Shown one piece after another: positions 24,541 to 33,558 of a DNA stretch of 64,000 bases. A program made the translations under genes and the position numbers. The stretch covers positions 124,001 to 188,000 of the forward strand of contig NZ_KB913020.1 of the NCBI RefSeq assembly GCF_000383975.1, read 5' to 3'. This DNA comes from Natronorubrum tibetense GA33. Lineage in GTDB: Archaea; Halobacteriota; Halobacteria; Halobacteriales; Natrialbaceae. Within the stretch, counting starts at the first letter, position 1. Each line of letters starts with the position of its first letter. The notes beneath the pieces were generated by a model. It did not search any database. It saw nothing but the letters and a program-made list of their open reading frames with translations, and was not told where the DNA came from.

Positions 24541-27381
24541 ATGAGTGAGGGCGACGTCGCGGCGTTTACGCACCTTGGACCGACGGTTCGCGGGGCGCTC
24601 TCCGAGCGCGGCTTTTCGACGCCGACGGCACCGCAGCGACTGGCGATCCCACCCCTGTCGGCCGGCGAGCACACGCTCGTGATCGCACCGACGGGGAGTG
24701 GCAAGACCGAGACGGCGATGTTGCCCGTTTTCGATCACCTCGTGGCGGACGATGGCCCGCCGGAGGGCTTTGGCGTGCTCTACGTGACTCCCCTGCGAGC
24801 GCTCAACCGCGACATGCGCGAGCGCCTCGAGTGGTGGGGCGAGTACCTGGATCTCGAGGTGGACGTCCGCCACGGCGATACAACCCAGTACCAGCGTGGC
24901 AAGCAGGCGAAAAATCCGCCGGACGTGCTGGTCACGACGCCGGAGACGCTACAGGCGATGCTCACCGGAAAACGGCTTCGCGAGGCCCTCGCCCACGTCT
25001 CTCACGTGGTTATCGACGAGGTCCACGAACTCGCTGCCTCCAAGCGGGGGGCACAGCTGGCGATCGGTCTCGAGCGCCTGGAGGACCTCGCGGACGGCAT
25101 TCAGCGAATCGGTCTTTCGGCGACGGTCGGTGATCCCGGCGAGGTTGGGGAGTTTCTGACGGGCGGGCGGCCCTGCGAGATCCGGGAGATCGATGTCGGG
25201 AGCAACGTCGACGTGACGGTCTGCCAGCCCGAAATTACCGAGGAGGACGAACGGCTCTCGGGCGAACTGATGACCGAAGCGGACACGGCCAGTCACGTTC
25301 GGCTGATCCGCGATCTGGTTGCGGACCACGAGTCGACGCTAATATTCGTCAACACGCGACAGACGGCGGAGGCGCTGGGCTCGCGATTCATCGAACTCGA
25401 GCTCCCGATCGGCGTCCACCACGGCTCGCTGTCGAAGGAAGCCCGAATCGACGTCGAGGACCGATTTAAGTCGGGTGAACTGGACGGGCTGCTCTGTACG
25501 TCCTCGATGGAGTTGGGGATCGACGTCGGCCGGGTCGATCACGTGATTCAGTACAAGAGCCCGCGACAGGTGACGCGGCTGCTCCAGCGGATCGGTCGCG
25601 CGGGCCACCGGCAAGACGAGGTCTCGAGCGGGACGATCGTCGCGACCCGGCCGGACGACACGTTCGAGGCGCTCGCGATCGCTCGCCGCGCCCGCGACGG
25701 CGAGGTCGAACCGGCCGCGATCCACGAGGGCAGTCTGGACGTCGTCGCGAACCAGATTCCGGGGTTCGTCCAGAGCCGCGGCGCGACGCCGATCCGGGAG
25801 GCCTACGAGACCGTTACGCGCGCGTACCCGTTTCGTGACCTTCCCGTGGAGACGTTCCGCGAGGTCGTCTCGGAGCTTCACCGCAACCGGATCGTCTGGT
25901 TCGACGAGGCTGACGATCGACTCGAGACGACGGGCGGGACCTGGCAGTACGTCTATTCCAATCTCTCGATGATCCCCGACGAGGAGACCTACGAGGTCCA
26001 CGACATCGCCTCGGGGGGCCAGATCGGGACCTTGGACGAGCGGTTCGTGGTCAACTTCGCCCAGCCGGGAGAGGTCTTTATTCAACGGGGCGAGATGTGG
26101 CGCATCGCCGAGATCGACGACGAAGAGGGACGAGTCAAGGTGAGCCCGATCGAGGATCCCGCCGGCGAGGTACCCTCGTGGATCGGTCAGGAGATTCCAG
26201 TTCCCGCGCCGGTAGCGGGCGAGGTCGGCGAGATTCGGGGAGTGGCCGAGCCACAGCTCTCGGCAGGGGCCGACGCCGCCGCGGTCGGTCGGGAGTTGGC
26301 ACACCGGTATCCCGCGGACGACTACACGCTGACCGAAGCCTGCGACCAACTCGAGCGCCAGGTTTCGGCTGACGCGCCGATGCCGACGGCGGACCGACTC
26401 GTCCTCGAGCGACAGGGCCGGACCGTCGTCCTGAACGCGCCGTTCGGCCACATGGCGAACGAGACGCTCGGCCGGGTGCTTTCGGCGCTTCTGGGGCAAC
26501 AGTCGGGCTCGTCGGTGGGTCTCGAGACGGATCCCTACCGGATCGAACTCGAGGTACCGAACTCCGTTGCGACCAGCGACGTGCTCGCGGTGCTCGAGGA
26601 GACCGATCCCGGGCACGTCGAGGCGATCGTCGAACTCGGGCTCAAGAACTCGGACGCGCTCGCCTTCCGGCTCGCACAGGTCTCGGCGAAGTTCGGCGCG
26701 CTCAAACGCTGGGAGGCCAGCGGGTCGGGCCGGATCTCGAACGACCGCCTGCTCGCGGCGCTCGAAGAGACTCCGATGTACCAGGAGTCGATCCGGGAGG
26801 TGTTCCACGAGGATCTGGACGTCGAGCGGGCGAGTGCGGTGCTCGAGGAGATCCAATCCGGCGAGATCGACCTCCTGACTCACCGTGGTCGAACGCCGGT
26901 CGGACAGGGTGGCCGCTCCTCGAGTGGCAAGGAGCTGCTGGCCCCCGAGAACGCGGACGCGAGCGTCATCAACACCGTTCGGGAGCGGATCCAGAACGAT
27001 CGGATCATCCTGCTCTGTACGCACTGCAAGGAGTGGAAGGTGAAGACGAAGGTCAAGCGTGTTCGCGACCAGCCCGAATGCCCTGACTGCGGCTCGACGC
27101 GGATCGCCTCGCTGAATCCGTGGGCCGACGAGGTCGTACAGGCGGTTCGTGCCGAGGAGAAAGACGAGGAGCAGGCGACGATGACCGAACGGGCGTATCG
27201 CAGCGCCGGGCTGGTCCAGAGCCACGGGAAGCAGGCCGTGATCGCGATGGCCGCCCGCGGTGTCGGGCCGCACAACGCCGCCCAGATCATCAACAAGCTT
27301 CGGGAGAACGAAGACGAGTTCTACCGCGACATCCTCTCGAAGGAACGGGAATACGCGCGCACGCAGGCGTTCTGGGACTGA
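24541..27381 (+). CDS. lhr: Lhr-family DEAD/DEAH ATP-dependent helicase
   Basis: This 946-residue protein starts MSEGDVAAFTHLGPTV. Walker A APTGSGKT is at 49-56 and the DEVH box at 159-162. Motif VI (RQVTRLLQRIGRAGHR) lies around 340-357. After the two RecA domains come the winged-helix and beta-barrel domains of Lhr, and near residue 820 a zinc-finger-like CTHC...CPDC pair. Archaeal Lhr proteins unwind DNA and RNA-DNA hybrids and are linked to repair. A long antisense frame over 25339-27606 is a GC artefact. The 33 codons upstream of the chosen ATG are not conserved-looking. Confidence 0.92.
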   Translation: MSEGDVAAFTHLGPTVRGALSERGFSTPTAPQRLAIPPLSAGEHTLVIAPTGSGKTETAMLPVFDHLVADDGPPEGFGVLYVTPLRALNRDMRERLEWWGEYLDLEVDVRHGDTTQYQRGKQAKNPPDVLVTTPETLQAMLTGKRLREALAHVSHVVIDEVHELAASKRGAQLAIGLERLEDLADGIQRIGLSATVGDPGEVGEFLTGGRPCEIREIDVGSNVDVTVCQPEITEEDERLSGELMTEADTASHVRLIRDLVADHESTLIFVNTRQTAEALGSRFIELELPIGVHHGSLSKEARIDVEDRFKSGELDGLLCTSSMELGIDVGRVDHVIQYKSPRQVTRLLQRIGRAGHRQDEVSSGTIVATRPDDTFEALAIARRARDGEVEPAAIHEGSLDVVANQIPGFVQSRGATPIREAYETVTRAYPFRDLPVETFREVVSELHRNRIVWFDEADDRLETTGGTWQYVYSNLSMIPDEETYEVHDIASGGQIGTLDERFVVNFAQPGEVFIQRGEMWRIAEIDDEEGRVKVSPIEDPAGEVPSWIGQEIPVPAPVAGEVGEIRGVAEPQLSAGADAAAVGRELAHRYPADDYTLTEACDQLERQVSADAPMPTADRLVLERQGRTVVLNAPFGHMANETLGRVLSALLGQQSGSSVGLETDPYRIELEVPNSVATSDVLAVLEETDPGHVEAIVELGLKNSDALAFRLAQVSAKFGALKRWEASGSGRISNDRLLAALEETPMYQESIREVFHEDLDVERASAVLEEIQSGEIDLLTHRGRTPVGQGGRSSSGKELLAPENADASVINTVRERIQNDRIILLCTHCKEWKVKTKVKRVRDQPECPDCGSTRIASLNPWADEVVQAVRAEEKDEEQATMTERAYRSAGLVQSHGKQAVIAMAARGVGPHNAAQIINKLRENEDEFYRDILSKEREYARTQAFWD

Positions 27382-27631
27382 GACGGCTGAATTCTTCCGT
27401 TCTCGCGCTGCCAGCACACCGTCGAGCGCCGCGGCGGGGTGAGTTAGGTGGACTTCGAGGACGGGGAGGGCGCGACGGTTTCGTCCACGCTGCCGAGCGC
27501 GGGCCGATCGACCGGATTCGGTAGATCGCGGTTCGGTCGGCGCGCGCGGCTTCGTCGATCGGATCCGATCCGCTGGTCCGCCGCCGCAGCCCACCGTAAC
27601 GGCCATACGAGTCGATCACGTGAGTTGGGCC

Positions 27632-28417
27632 ATGAACTTCGCGCCGGGGGCCTGGAAGTACGCTGCGCTCCCGCTGCTCGCTGCGCCGTTCGCGTTCGTT
27701 TTCAGCGTGACGGCGAGTATCCTTGCCATTGCACTCGGTGCCGGAACACTCGCGTTCTTCCGCGATCCGGAGCGAACGCCGCCGCCGACGGGCGTGGTCT
27801 CGCCGGCCGACGGCAACGTCTCCGTGCTTCGCGAGGAGGGCGACCGCGTTCGGCTGGGGGTCTTCATGAACGTCTGGCACGTCCATGTCGTCCGCGCGCC
27901 GTTTGCGGCGACGGTGACCGATGTCGAGCACGTCTCCGGGGCGAACCGGCCCGCCTTCTCGAAGGACTCGGATCGAAACGAGCGCGTGCACGTGCGGTGT
28001 GAAACCGAGTCGTCGAACCTGCCCGCCTCTGAGTCGTCTGAGGGAGTGGGGAACGGGAGTGGTGACGACGATCTGGCCGCCGAGGACCCGCACGCGAAAG
28101 CCGACCAGCCGCCAAGCAACGCCGAGGTGACGCTGATTGCCGGCGCGTTCGCCCGCCGGATTCACCCCTACGCCGAGCGCGGCGACGACCTCGAGCGCGG
28201 CGACCGAATCGGGCACATCGCGTTTGGGAGTCGAGTGGATCTCCTCTTTCCGCCCGAGGTGGCACTCGAGGATATCGACGTGGAGATCGGGGACGCGATG
28301 ACGGCCGGGGAGACGGTGGTGCTCGAGGCTCCGGCTGACGCGGCAATCGATCTCGGCGCTGGATCTGATTTCGACGTTGGTGGGCTCGAGGACGAGCGGG
28401 ACGAGTCGAGCGCCTGA
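27632..28417 (+). CDS. pssD: Archaetidylserine decarboxylase (PssD type)
   Basis: This 261-residue pyruvoyl enzyme of the Asd/PSD family starts MNFAPGAWKYA; a GTG four codons earlier is possible. Two hydrophobic N-terminal helices anchor it. VSPADGNV (56-63) and the histidine-rich VWHVHVVRAPF (81-91) are the conserved active-site parts, and the self-cleavage site is FGSRVDLLFP, cut between Gly199 and Ser200 to generate the pyruvoyl group. An acidic Ser/Glu insertion at about 124-165 separates the halves and is unusual in length. It converts archaetidylserine to archaetidylethanolamine, the step needed for PGF-CTERM lipid anchoring. Confidence 0.88.
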   Translation: MNFAPGAWKYAALPLLAAPFAFVFSVTASILAIALGAGTLAFFRDPERTPPPTGVVSPADGNVSVLREEGDRVRLGVFMNVWHVHVVRAPFAATVTDVEHVSGANRPAFSKDSDRNERVHVRCETESSNLPASESSEGVGNGSGDDDLAAEDPHAKADQPPSNAEVTLIAGAFARRIHPYAERGDDLERGDRIGHIAFGSRVDLLFPPEVALEDIDVEIGDAMTAGETVVLEAPADAAIDLGAGSDFDVGGLEDERDESSA

Positions 28418-28465
28418 TCGCTCGTCCGGTATGTGCGCTCGGTTGTGTCTGCGGTGGAGGGGTTG

Positions 28466-28786
28466 CTACTCGCAGATGTACTGCATCGTTTGATCGGTGA
28501 CGGTATCGATCAGTTCGGGAGTTACGCGAGCGACTGCCCGATCGACGTCGGAATCCTGTAGCGAAACGATGGCCCAGGGAGACACGAACGAGTCGCGATT
28601 GAGGGTTCCAGTTTCGAACGCACCGGTGAGGGGAACGCTCTCGGCGTACTCTTTGGTCGTAATTCCGAGCGCGATGTACTGGTCTCCGACAAACGGATGG
28701 CTCTCATCGCTGATGAGCAGATACGGCCGGCGCGGCGTGTTCCCAAATGGATCCGTTGCAACGACTATGACGCCGCGTTCGTGCAT
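28466..28786 (-). CDS. PemK/MazF-like toxin
   Basis: A 106-residue protein with the MazF fold signature: MHERGVIVVATDPFGNTPRRPYLLISD, where a basic strand-turn follows the GxxG-like region, then ALGITTKEY and the Ser-rich PWAIVSL strand. MazF-type proteins are endoribonucleases cleaving mRNA. Its ATG overlaps the stop of the upstream winged-helix gene by one nucleotide (TAATG), as in coupled toxin-antitoxin operons. A growth-arrest role is inferred from family and context. Confidence 0.85.
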   Translation of the reverse strand: MHERGVIVVATDPFGNTPRRPYLLISDESHPFVGDQYIALGITTKEYAESVPLTGAFETGTLNRDSFVSPWAIVSLQDSDVDRAVARVTPELIDTVTDQTMQYICE

Positions 28787-29166
28787 TACTGCTTCTCCGA
28801 CGACTCGTTGTCCGTCTCTTGGTCATCGAGATCGAGAAGCTCGGCGTCCCAGTCCGAATTCTGATCGTAATAATCGCCTTCGAACTGTTCGGCGACGGTC
28901 TGGAGACCGACGACACTCGCCGTGTGGGCGTCGTAGGCTTCCGGGTTGATCGCCCAATACTGGCCCTTGTGACGAACGAGTCCGCGACTCTCGAGTCGGC
29001 TCAGCGTGGTTCCGACGCTCCCGCGTGGGATCTCGAGTTCCTCTGTAAGTTCACCGGCTCGATACCCCGTTTCGGGGTTGGCCGCGAGGAACTCGAGGAT
29101 CCGACGCCCGTTCGTGTTCTCGTCGGGCAGATCGGTCGGACGGTAGTTCTCGAAATCGACGGGCAT
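28786..29166 (-). CDS. Winged-helix antitoxin-like regulator
   Basis: A 126-residue protein starting MPVDFENYRPTDLPDENTNG. The middle is a MarR/winged-helix DNA-binding domain (RILEFLAANPETGYRAGEL, then SVGTTLSRLESRGLVRHKGQY). A C-terminal acidic stretch (about 95-126, DWDAELLDLDD) could neutralise the toxin. A DNA-binding domain plus a charged tail that binds the toxin is the common antitoxin design. The upstream extension of the frame (to 29226) is unlikely because it lacks haloarchaeal composition. Confidence 0.78.
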   Translation of the reverse strand: MPVDFENYRPTDLPDENTNGRRILEFLAANPETGYRAGELTEELEIPRGSVGTTLSRLESRGLVRHKGQYWAINPEAYDAHTASVVGLQTVAEQFEGDYYDQNSDWDAELLDLDDQETDNESSEKQ

Positions 29167-29285
29167 GTGTAACAGTACGTAACAGCTTGTAATAATTGTG
29201 GTGGTGGTTCCCTGGTCAGCCCCCAAGAAGTATACTAATCCGAACTATTCATAATTTATAACTATTCCCGAACATGATTTGAAAT

Positions 29286-30071
29286 ATGCCTGTTCAAAAA
29301 CTCGACTTATACGATATTATTGTCGATATATTTCCTGGTTTAGTCGCTGTATTTATCTTTTTACCGTTGGTCTTAGGACCGGGAACTGCCTATTCAGACG
29401 CATTGGACCTGTTAGGTATCGAAGCAACTTTGATAATCATAGTGCTTTCATACGTGATTGGTCGAATTGTACATGGCATAGCTAGCCCTTTCGATAAATC
29501 AATCTCGAAATTTGGCTCAAACATAGATAAATTCTTCTTGGAACACCCTATTTACGAAAAATTAACTAAGAGATTTGGTTTACATCTTTCTTTTGAAGAT
29601 CATATCAGAGATGGACTGGCACCGTTTACCCCTTTCACTATGAAAACTGTAATGGTACATGAACTCCATGCTGAAATAAATGAAAAGTACGATGTTAATA
29701 CAAAGAGTATTGATAGACACGATTTTAATGACTTAAAACACGTATGCCATTCCATTCTTTACAACAAGCCTGTTCTTTATAGAAGATATGAAATTCTTAC
29801 AACCTTTTTCCGGAGTATGCATACGGTATTTGGTCTGTCTTTGATATTTTATTCCATTTCTCTATTGGTGTATGAATATGTTGGATTGGGGGCTACCGAT
29901 ACCTTCTGGGCCTATCTCTACTTTAACGACCTAAGAATTGTGTCACTAATCTTGGTTCTACAGTTGATCTTATTCCTAATATTTTACTATCAAAAACGAA
30001 AATTCTCTCACAGAAGGAATAGGGCCCTAATCTATGATACTGTTATTGAACTGAAGGGGAAGACCGAGTGA
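29286..30071 (+). CDS. Membrane protein of the AT-rich island
   Basis: A 261-residue protein in clearly AT-rich DNA. Hydrophobic helices at about 12-30 and 47-63, a long polar middle (70-175, many Lys/His/Asp), and two more helices near 190-210 and 225-245. Arg/Lys use and AGA, ATA and TTA codons differ from neighbours and suggest a foreign origin. The cytoplasmic middle has no recognised motif. Its place between a toxin-antitoxin pair and the next island genes would fit a membrane effector in a defence module, but this is inference. Confidence 0.78.
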   Translation: MPVQKLDLYDIIVDIFPGLVAVFIFLPLVLGPGTAYSDALDLLGIEATLIIIVLSYVIGRIVHGIASPFDKSISKFGSNIDKFFLEHPIYEKLTKRFGLHLSFEDHIRDGLAPFTPFTMKTVMVHELHAEINEKYDVNTKSIDRHDFNDLKHVCHSILYNKPVLYRRYEILTTFFRSMHTVFGLSLIFYSISLLVYEYVGLGATDTFWAYLYFNDLRIVSLILVLQLILFLIFYYQKRKFSHRRNRALIYDTVIELKGKTE

Positions 30072-30909
30072 CACTGCTAATATACTCATTCTTTTTTGGG
30101 GATTGAACGTCGACAGATCCAGTTTATCGAATATGCATGAGATTCGAATATCCGTGCATATGATGACGCAGTTCCGGACGTGAGACCGTATCGGAATTCT
30201 GGAAACTGCTCCCCGTTGCTTAGCTGTTGTTCGCTCGATTTGGGTACATGGGCAACACAAACCCCACATACCGTGATACACTCCGTAAATTTGAAAACGA
30301 GAGGTTCCCGAACCACAGAGCACTTCGGTTTGAGTATCAAAATCACTTCGAACGCTTATTCGTCCAAGTGTGGAACTTCGCCGACGCCGCTGAGATTCAA
30401 AACCACACCGATCCGACAATCACACATCTCGTTTCGTATCTGCTCGATTAGGAGTGCCGGATTGTTACCCTCGAAATGCAACTCGAAACGCTTCTCGGAC
30501 GCATTCGAAACACCGACAGAACCAGCTTTAGAACCTCGTTGACGGCCAGTAGGCTTACTTTCTCCCGGTCGAATAACCCATCCGACGGGGGGAAGGAGTA
30601 CTGTCGTTGCCGACAGGGTCCGTTCGACGTGAGACATCGAACCCACCGTCACCGATCGGGATCGTTCCAACGTCACCGACGCCTGATCGCCGATCGGCCC
30701 GTCCGGTTGACACACCACCAGCGGATGGGGAGCTTCGATGTCGGCCTACCACCGCCGATGTCTTCTGATACAGTTGATTCGATCAGTTATGCCGAAACCC
30801 AATGTGGGTGTCCCCAAGGGGACTGAGCCAAAAAATTACAGCCCCCCGCCCGACCTCCGCACGCAGATCTCCAGTTGATCCACCAGAAATGATGGTGTTC
30901 AGTCGCTCC
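30072..30909. other. Spacer of the AT-rich island with a truncated gene
   Basis: Between the membrane-protein gene and the pentapeptide gene. It holds the small frame at 30248-30451 and otherwise only GC-rich, Arg/Ser-rich shadow frames (30450-30850). It may be a recombination junction between host-like and AT-rich DNA. Confidence 0.55.
30248..30451 (+). CDS. Small conserved haloarchaeal protein, apparently truncated
   Basis: A 67-residue frame MGNTNPTYRDTLRKFENERF... that resembles a widespread haloarchaeal family of about 100 residues (start M-x-x-T-N-P-T-Y-R-D, later ADAA-x-x-x-N-H-x-D-P). The family normally continues with a helical LLAHERE-type C-terminus; here it stops at VSYLLD. Lys, Asn and Phe content is higher than usual. 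It could be a remnant or a short functional variant. Confidence 0.5.
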   Translation: MGNTNPTYRDTLRKFENERFPNHRALRFEYQNHFERLFVQVWNFADAAEIQNHTDPTITHLVSYLLD

Positions 30910-32397
30910 TCACGATGTTGCTCTCCGGCCTAATACAAATACCAACATCGCCAATAGCAACGTTCCAATTGCTGTTTGGCCTAGAGCAATCCACTCGTTA
31001 GGCCCTAAGGGGGTTAGACCGCCGTCACTTGTACTAATGAATCGACGTAGACTATAAAATAGGAAGTCGAAAATATATTCTATAGAGAAGTTCCCTGAGA
31101 ATCTATATCGTATTATTTCGCCTGAACTTCGTTGAATTCCCCAAATCGGGTAGATTACCGCACCCAACAGGATTGCACCCAATGAGGCTAAAAGAACTTG
31201 TTTAGTGCTTTCTCCGTATTTCATAGTCCACCGTAACACAGTCCAGCGGAACCAGGAAATTTCCCCACGTGAATACGCTATTTTCCGACTCGTTTCCTTC
31301 TCTCGAATATTGAATTGGCGCCGTTGTTCTGGGACGGGGTTTTCCCTAAACAACTGTTTTATATTCCTGTATATCTCCTCTGCATCCTCAAGGTCATCAA
31401 GACTACAATCATGAGACGACGAGATGGGACATCTAGTAATAAGACGATTGAATGCAGCCAGCACTTGATATCTGTACTTGAGACCTTGCATATACTCTTC
31501 TCTTCTAGAATGATAAGTATCCTCAGGATCTGAATCTGAGATAGGGCCCCGTTCACCACAGATATCGCTCGAAAACCCAGTCTTCTCCTTAATAATATCC
31601 CATTCGGCATTTCGATCTGCAATGAACTCTCTACAAATTTGGGTGCCAAAGTTGGTCTTATGATCTACCTCAGCATCTCGGAGATCCGTATCAAATAAAT
31701 CAGCATCGACGAGGGAAGTTCCACGGAGATCAGAGTCCACGAGAGACGCACTTTCTAGCATCGCTTTACCACAATCTGCTTGATGTAACTCCGCCCCATC
31801 TAATTCTGCACTACGCAGATTTGTACAAATGATCTTAGCATCATGAAGCTCGGAATCAATGAAAACCGCATCAGCTGCATCGGCATGTTGTAATTTCGCT
31901 GAGGGCATATTAGACGAGCGGAAGTTAGCATTATGGAGGGTAGCATGTTGAAATCGAGTATCAATACAGTCTGCCTCTTCAAAACACGCGCCCGTAAGGT
32001 TGGTAGCCTCACTATTGAATTTCGTCGATCGAAGATTTGCCTCTGAAAAATCAGCTAAGTCTAATTGTGTGCCCTGAAAGTTAGCGTTAGTCAAGTCGGA
32101 CTCGCTGAAATTAGCATTATATAGATCCATATCCTCGAAATCAAGACGATCACTTAGATGAATTTCTGCTAAATATATCCCATCAATACGAGAAGGTGCA
32201 CTGTCCCACTTTCTGGCGAGTACATCAACCGGCTTTTCAGTTGTTTTAGCATGCCATATACAATGGTCTTGATCCCTCCAGAGAGGTTGGTCACAAGAGA
32301 TCGGAGGAATACCCTCTGGAAGATTTTCTTCGTCTTCCGAATAGCCGCAGGTTTGCTCGTGAGTACTCACTAATCCCAGATTCGTCGATCTAATCAC
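30910..32397 (-). CDS. Pentapeptide-repeat protein with C-terminal two-helix channel-like domain
   Basis: This 495-residue protein has four parts. (1) N-terminal Cys/His motif (Cys17, Cys35, Cys46, His49: CGY...ISC...DHCIWH), probably a zinc knuckle. (2) A pentapeptide-repeat solenoid, about residues 88-245, with A(D/N)Lxx-type units such as DLTNANF and DLRGTSL. (3) A helical linker rich in Arg/Glu. (4) Two membrane helices near the end (LLASLGAILLGAVIYPIWGI and IGTLLLAMLVFVL) around a loop resembling a pore loop. The canonical TVGYG filter is absent. A channel of the Ion_trans_2 kind is possible. AT-rich codon use differs from the host. Confidence 0.8.
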   Translation of the reverse strand: MIRSTNLGLVSTHEQTCGYSEDEENLPEGIPPISCDQPLWRDQDHCIWHAKTTEKPVDVLARKWDSAPSRIDGIYLAEIHLSDRLDFEDMDLYNANFSESDLTNANFQGTQLDLADFSEANLRSTKFNSEATNLTGACFEEADCIDTRFQHATLHNANFRSSNMPSAKLQHADAADAVFIDSELHDAKIICTNLRSAELDGAELHQADCGKAMLESASLVDSDLRGTSLVDADLFDTDLRDAEVDHKTNFGTQICREFIADRNAEWDIIKEKTGFSSDICGERGPISDSDPEDTYHSRREEYMQGLKYRYQVLAAFNRLITRCPISSSHDCSLDDLEDAEEIYRNIKQLFRENPVPEQRRQFNIREKETSRKIAYSRGEISWFRWTVLRWTMKYGESTKQVLLASLGAILLGAVIYPIWGIQRSSGEIIRYRFSGNFSIEYIFDFLFYSLRRFISTSDGGLTPLGPNEWIALGQTAIGTLLLAMLVFVLGRRATS

Positions 32398-32478
32398 TTA
32401 TACTGTCCGAAATATCCATTGAGTATCAGTTCCACCCCATTCGATTAACTTATAGGATAAGTCCGTAACTATCTGACA

Positions 32479-33558
32479 ATGGGAGTCTTCGAGATCGACT
32501 CAAATGAGTTCGAAGACGGGCCTGAGTTTAACAGATATTTATCCAGGAATTATAGTGGGTTGTCTAGCGAAGACCTTTACATCATCTCAGGTGTCACCGA
32601 ACTCACACAGACAGAGTTTGAGAATAGACTAGAAGAACGTAATTGGGAGGTCGACGAAGAATACGGAGTCATAAAGAAAATCGGTCGCCAATATTCCCCA
32701 ATCAATCGAGCGGAGGCGTACCTTCATTTCGATGAAGAAAAAGACCTGATATTCTTTTACACTGATCAGAGGAAGACGGAAGAGATCAACGATGCTATTG
32801 TTCCGCTTTTCAGGAAAATAAGCGGTGTCCACTATCTTTATATAAGTCCCCGGATCTTGAAGAAGGTAACTGAACAAATTGCAGAACAAAACGATTCAGC
32901 CAAGGTTACTGAATTCATCGCAAAAAGAACCAAAGGAACAGAAATCCCTGCGGCCGAGAGGCCAGATAAAGAGAGAACGATCAATTATTATGGTGATGAT
33001 GGTTTACGAACGCTCCGGGAAGTCGAAGAACAATATGGTGTGCTCCCTCACATTCTAGAAATTTCAATCCCAGATGAGTTGGACTTTAGAATGGATAAAG
33101 AAGGTGTGTTTAAATTAAAAAGTGGCTCCCTTCACTTGATGTTCCATTATATTGATGAATGTATAAACCGATGTTTAGATATTAAGAACGCATATGATAG
33201 TACACGAATCAATGAAATCGAAATATCTGAAGGGAATAGAGTTTCGCAGTCTACTCCAGCCAGAATTGAACTTGACTTAAAATATGAAGATTTAGAACCA
33301 CTTCAGGCAAGCCTCCAAGGAAGTGATTATGCGTTAATCGATACGACAGCTGAACGTGGTTCAGTCTATTTCTCTAGCAAGATCTATGACCAGGATAGTA
33401 ATCTATTCTTTAATATTCGGGCGGACGAGAACGCAATCCGAGTTTTTCCTAGGGAAAAACGCGAAATAAGTACGTTCTTCCGCTTTTTTGAAATTGTTCA
33501 GTCGACTGTAGATGAGTACGCTGAAGCTGAATCTATTGATTACCCACTGGCAGGATAA
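32479..33558 (+). CDS. Unrecognised protein A of a two-gene module
   Basis: A 359-residue soluble, acidic protein in AT-rich DNA, beginning MGVFEIDSNEFEDGPEF. It contains a mixed beta/alpha N-terminal half with an NRAEAYLHFDEEKDLIFFYT segment and a C-terminal part with FFNIRADENAIRVFP. I do not recognise a family or catalytic motif. Its stop overlaps the start of the next gene (TAATG), showing a coupled pair. It is divergent from the pentapeptide-channel gene, with about 80 bp between the two starts. Confidence 0.78.
   Translation: MGVFEIDSNEFEDGPEFNRYLSRNYSGLSSEDLYIISGVTELTQTEFENRLEERNWEVDEEYGVIKKIGRQYSPINRAEAYLHFDEEKDLIFFYTDQRKTEEINDAIVPLFRKISGVHYLYISPRILKKVTEQIAEQNDSAKVTEFIAKRTKGTEIPAAERPDKERTINYYGDDGLRTLREVEEQYGVLPHILEISIPDELDFRMDKEGVFKLKSGSLHLMFHYIDECINRCLDIKNAYDSTRINEIEISEGNRVSQSTPARIELDLKYEDLEPLQASLQGSDYALIDTTAERGSVYFSSKIYDQDSNLFFNIRADENAIRVFPREKREISTFFRFFEIVQSTVDEYAEAESIDYPLAG

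Noticed and set aside
25339-27606. 755-residue open frame opposite the Lhr helicase
   Set aside because: Arg/Leu/Val-rich translation without a recognised motif; it lies in full antisense to a gene with all helicase motifs, a known GC-rich artefact.
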